Part shown: positions 61,998 through 64,000 of the stretch, in pieces
Position numbering within the stretch: position 1 is the first letter of the stretch
Layout of the letters: every line of letters starts with the position of its first letter
Program-made: the position numbers and the translations under genes
The notes under the pieces: model-generated
Told to the model about the DNA's origin: nothing
The model's input: the letters and a program-made list of their open reading frames with translations, nothing else
The model's database searches: none
NCBI GenBank assembly: GCA_963801065.1
Contig: CAWDDG010000009.1
Span: 1 to 64,000, forward strand
Direction of reading: 5' to 3'
DNA length: 64,000 bases
Source: CAWDDG01 sp963801065
GTDB taxonomy: Bacteria > Actinomycetota > Actinomycetes > Jiangellales > Jiangellaceae

Positions 61998-63095
61998 TCA
62001 GGTGCGCCAGAGCAGCACTAGCGCGCGGTCGTCGGAGGTCGACGCGCCGACGGCATCGATGAGCTTGCGGGCGCCATGCCTGAAGCCCTTGGCCACGAGC
62101 CGCTCGGCCTCGCCCTGCAGCTTGTCGATGCCGTCGGTGAGGTCGCGGCGCGGCGTCTCGACGAGGCCATCGGTGTAGAGCAGCAATGCATCGCCAGACC
62201 CGAGGCGGCCCGTGGAAGGCACGTACTCGTCCTTCTCGAAGACGCCGAGCAGGCCACCCGTCGCGTCGAGCGTGCGCCATCGGCCGGAACCGGCGTGGAA
62301 AATGACCGCGGGCGGATGACCAGCCGAACGAACCTCGAACTCCCCAGTGCCCAGATTGACGACCAGGTACACGGCGGTCGCGAACCCCTCCGCCCACTCC
62401 TGCCGCAGGAGGTAGGCATTGGCCGCCGGGAGGAACTCGGCCGGCGGCAGCGACCCGAGCAGGCCACCGAAGGCGCCGGACAGTAGCAGCGCCCGGGTGC
62501 CGGCACTCAGACCCTTGCCCGACACGTCGATGAGCGCGACTTCGAGCACCATGCCACCGGGGGACCGCGATGCCACCAGGAAGTCGCCGGAGAACGTGGA
62601 GCGCCCGGCCGACCTGTGCACGACCTCGACCTCCCAGCCACGCGGCAGTGCGGGCATTTCGCCCTGCGCGCGGAGCCGATCCTTGAGGTCCACGAGCATC
62701 GACTCGCCGACCGTTCCCTGCACGCCCAGCCGGGCCCGTGACCGGGCCGATCCGAACGCCACGACGGCCGTCACGCCGACCACGAGCACGTTGCCGAGGT
62801 AGAGCTCGTCGACGCCGTGGGCCGCGCCGTCGGCGACCAGGGCCACCGCGGTGGCCACGATGAGCACCAGCAGCGAGGGCACCTGGAGCGCGACGCCTCC
62901 GAGCAGCACCGGGATGACGAGCAGGCCCGCCGGGACCGACTCGGGGAAGGACAAGTGCAGCAGGTAGAAGGCCGCGACGCCGAGCACAAGGAAGATCAAC
63001 GCCACCGGCTCGCGAGAAAGCCAGTTGCCGATCCGGGACGTCGCCCCCCTCCCGGCCGGCCGGCTCACGACGATCCGGTCGGAACTCCACGTCAC
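61998..63095 (-). CDS. Membrane-anchored SpoIIE/PP2C-type phosphatase
   Basis: This is a 365-residue protein from GTG 63095. Residues 25-110 contain three or four membrane helices. The phosphatase domain (about 145-365) has SGDFLVASRSPGGMVLEVAL, IDVSGKGLSAGTRALLLS, SAGHPPAVIFHAGSG and LLLYTDGLVETPR, the metal-Asp motifs of the SpoIIE family. Such enzymes dephosphorylate anti-anti-sigma proteins in partner-switching pathways. No anti-sigma or STAS gene is adjacent. Confidence 0.88.
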   Translation of the reverse strand: MTWSSDRIVVSRPAGRGATSRIGNWLSREPVALIFLVLGVAAFYLLHLSFPESVPAGLLVIPVLLGGVALQVPSLLVLIVATAVALVADGAAHGVDELYLGNVLVVGVTAVVAFGSARSRARLGVQGTVGESMLVDLKDRLRAQGEMPALPRGWEVEVVHRSAGRSTFSGDFLVASRSPGGMVLEVALIDVSGKGLSAGTRALLLSGAFGGLLGSLPPAEFLPAANAYLLRQEWAEGFATAVYLVVNLGTGEFEVRSAGHPPAVIFHAGSGRWRTLDATGGLLGVFEKDEYVPSTGRLGSGDALLLYTDGLVETPRRDLTDGIDKLQGEAERLVAKGFRHGARKLIDAVGASTSDDRALVLLWRT

Positions 63096-63182
63096 GGCGC
63101 GACAGTAGCGGTACGGGGGCCGCGGCTGAATAGTGGAACCGTTCGGTCGTGCTTCCGCCGAGACCGCCGTACGGTTGGCGGC

Positions 63183-63386
63183 ATGGCAGACCGCGGAAAG
63201 GTGACGCCGAGGCGCATGGACCACGTCGATCGCAGGTCTCAGGTCGGCGTGTCCGGGGCAATGCGGTCCCGCGACGTGTCCCGGCCGGACGACGCCCTGG
63301 TCGCCGAGGTCACGCGCCAGGACCAGCCGGATCCGGAGCCGCTCTCGGAAGGGGCGGAAGCTCGCCGGTCTCCTCGTAGCGGGTGA
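63183..63386 (+). CDS. Possible small hydrophilic protein (uncertain)
   Basis: This is a 67-residue frame, MADRGKVTPRRMDHVDRRSQ onward, charged and without membrane segments. The sequence SGAMRSRDVSRPDDALVAEV looks protein-like, and the ATG follows a purine-rich stretch. It is divergent from the phosphatase gene. It overlaps the 3' end of rpiB on the other strand by 77 bases, which lowers confidence. No family was recognised. Confidence 0.35.
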   Translation: MADRGKVTPRRMDHVDRRSQVGVSGAMRSRDVSRPDDALVAEVTRQDQPDPEPLSEGAEARRSPRSG

Positions 63387-63810
63387 GCATCCCGATCCGG
63401 CGAGCGTGCCGCTCGGCGCCGGAGAACTGCGTGGTGAGGAAGATCTCGACGAAGCGAGCGACGTCGTCGAACGCATGCATCCGGGCACCGACGGCGAGCA
63501 CCCGCGCGTCGTTGTGCTCCCGTGCGAGCCGCGCGGTCTCCTCGTTCCAGGCAAGAGCCGCGCGCACGCCCCGCACCTTGTTGGCGGCCATCTGCTCGCC
63601 GTTGCCCGATCCGCCGATCACGAGCCCGAGGCTGCCACCGTCGCGGGAGACAGCCTCCGCCGCGCGGAGACAGAAGACCGGATAGTCGTCACTCTCGTGG
63701 TAGGCGAAGGCGCCGTGGTCGACGACCTCGTGGCCCTGCCCGCGTAGCACCTCGGCTAGCCCGTTCTTGACCTCGAAGCCGGCGTGGTCGGAGCCCAGGT
63801 GGACGCGCAT
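63310..63810 (-). CDS. rpiB: Ribose-5-phosphate isomerase B
   Basis: This is a 166-residue enzyme of the RpiB/LacAB family interconverting ribose 5-phosphate and ribulose 5-phosphate. It has GSDHAGFEVK, and the actinobacterial active-site loop GGSGNGEQMAANK. In this loop Ser68 sits where the Escherichia enzyme has Cys, and Glu72 is the probable base, as in the mycobacterial enzyme. The tail after EETGELPPLP is 12 residues longer than usual. ATG 63810 was chosen; 63819 is possible. Confidence 0.94.
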   Translation of the reverse strand: MRVHLGSDHAGFEVKNGLAEVLRGQGHEVVDHGAFAYHESDDYPVFCLRAAEAVSRDGGSLGLVIGGSGNGEQMAANKVRGVRAALAWNEETARLAREHNDARVLAVGARMHAFDDVARFVEIFLTTQFSGAERHARRIGMLTRYEETGELPPLPRAAPDPAGPGA

Positions 63811-63969
63811 GGCGGACATCCTGCCAGCGACCCCCCGGGACGGCGGGCCTTCACCAGGCGAAGCGGCGCTTCTCCAGGCAGACGAGGGTGGCGACGCGCG
63901 GGGCCGGGTGGTGCACATGGTCAAACCCAGCCTTCGCGCGCACGTGCATGATCTGCCAAGATCGAGCGC

Positions 63970-64000
63970 ATGCCTGGAATCAACCTCACCCGCGACGAGA
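63970..64000 (+). CDS. pepN: Probable aminopeptidase N, first 10 codons (cut by window edge)
   Basis: The frame from ATG 63970 reads MPGINLTRDE to the window end. This matches the usual beginning of actinobacterial PepN (MPGxNLTRDEA), and pepN commonly lies near rpiB in this phylum. Only 31 bases are visible, so this rests on the short N-terminal match and synteny. Confidence 0.6.
   Translation, partial: MPGINLTRDE

Noticed and set aside
63851..63949. 32-residue minus-strand frame upstream of rpiB (MHVRAKAGFDHVHHPAP start)
   Set aside because: Too short, no ribosome site worth noting and no recognised family.

Overview
The window is high-GC DNA from an actinobacterium (Actinomycetota). The evidence is the conserved gene block tig-clpP-clpP-clpX-valS-folC-DUF4233-ndk and rne-rplU-rpmA-obg-proB-proA-nadD-rsfS, two adjacent clpP genes, frequent GTG starts, a SigG-like ECF factor with a SnoaL tail, and a 13E12-type HNH relic. 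The layout would suit Propionibacteriales or a nearby order, but I cannot name a genus from sequence alone.

Layout. (1) 1-5000: a cluster of alpha/beta hydrolases, one cut by the left edge, one frameshifted, and one broken in two by about 1.6 kb of foreign DNA that carries a further, intact, secreted alpha/beta hydrolase. (2) 5900-13860: an accessory region ending at a tRNA-Ala gene. Two diverged copies of a short resolvase-like helix-turn-helix repeat flank a NarL-type two-component system and an MMPL exporter. A second direct repeat, ending in the 3' end of tRNA-Ala, brackets a TSUP permease and a chloroperoxidase-like hydrolase. (3) 14374-16716: a large arylsulfatase. (4) 16843-28564: a leftward housekeeping block for ribosome silencing, NAD and proline synthesis, Obg GTPase, L27, L21 and RNase E/G, then the radical-SAM-linked TIGR03936 protein. 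(5) 28565-33115: a 4.5 kb accessory insert with a palindromic miniature element, broken genes, a VapBC pair and a thioredoxin-like protein. It separates TIGR03936 from its usual radical SAM partner. (6) 33116-47384: more core genes: radical SAM, mtnP, an OmpR/HK pair, ndk, folC, valS, clpX, clpP twice and tig. (7) 47509-58078: two tRNAs, then a mixed region with a divergent SDR/ECF sigma pair, small enzymes, a secreted phosphodiesterase-like protein, LtrA and several relics. (8) 58235-64000: an ABC exporter with a LuxR-type two-component system, a SpoIIE phosphatase, rpiB and the first codons of a probable pepN.

How the parts work together. Core operons run mostly on the minus strand with short spacings or 4-nt stop/start overlaps: phosphatase/rsfS, DUF4233/folC, each sensor kinase/regulator pair except 36116/37137, which overlaps by 8 nt, and the ABC pair. 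Frameshifts and truncations are concentrated in accessory genes, whereas nearly all core genes are open. RNase E/G, near its C-terminus, is the only core exception. This pattern favours real gene decay over random sequencing error, although errors in G/C runs cannot be excluded.

Most notable structures: the split alpha/beta hydrolase; the tRNA-Ala-derived direct repeats and the HTH ORFs whose first codons read through a tRNA-like end; and a 94-bp element with perfect 23-bp inverted ends, a truncated relative of which supplies the obg stop codon.
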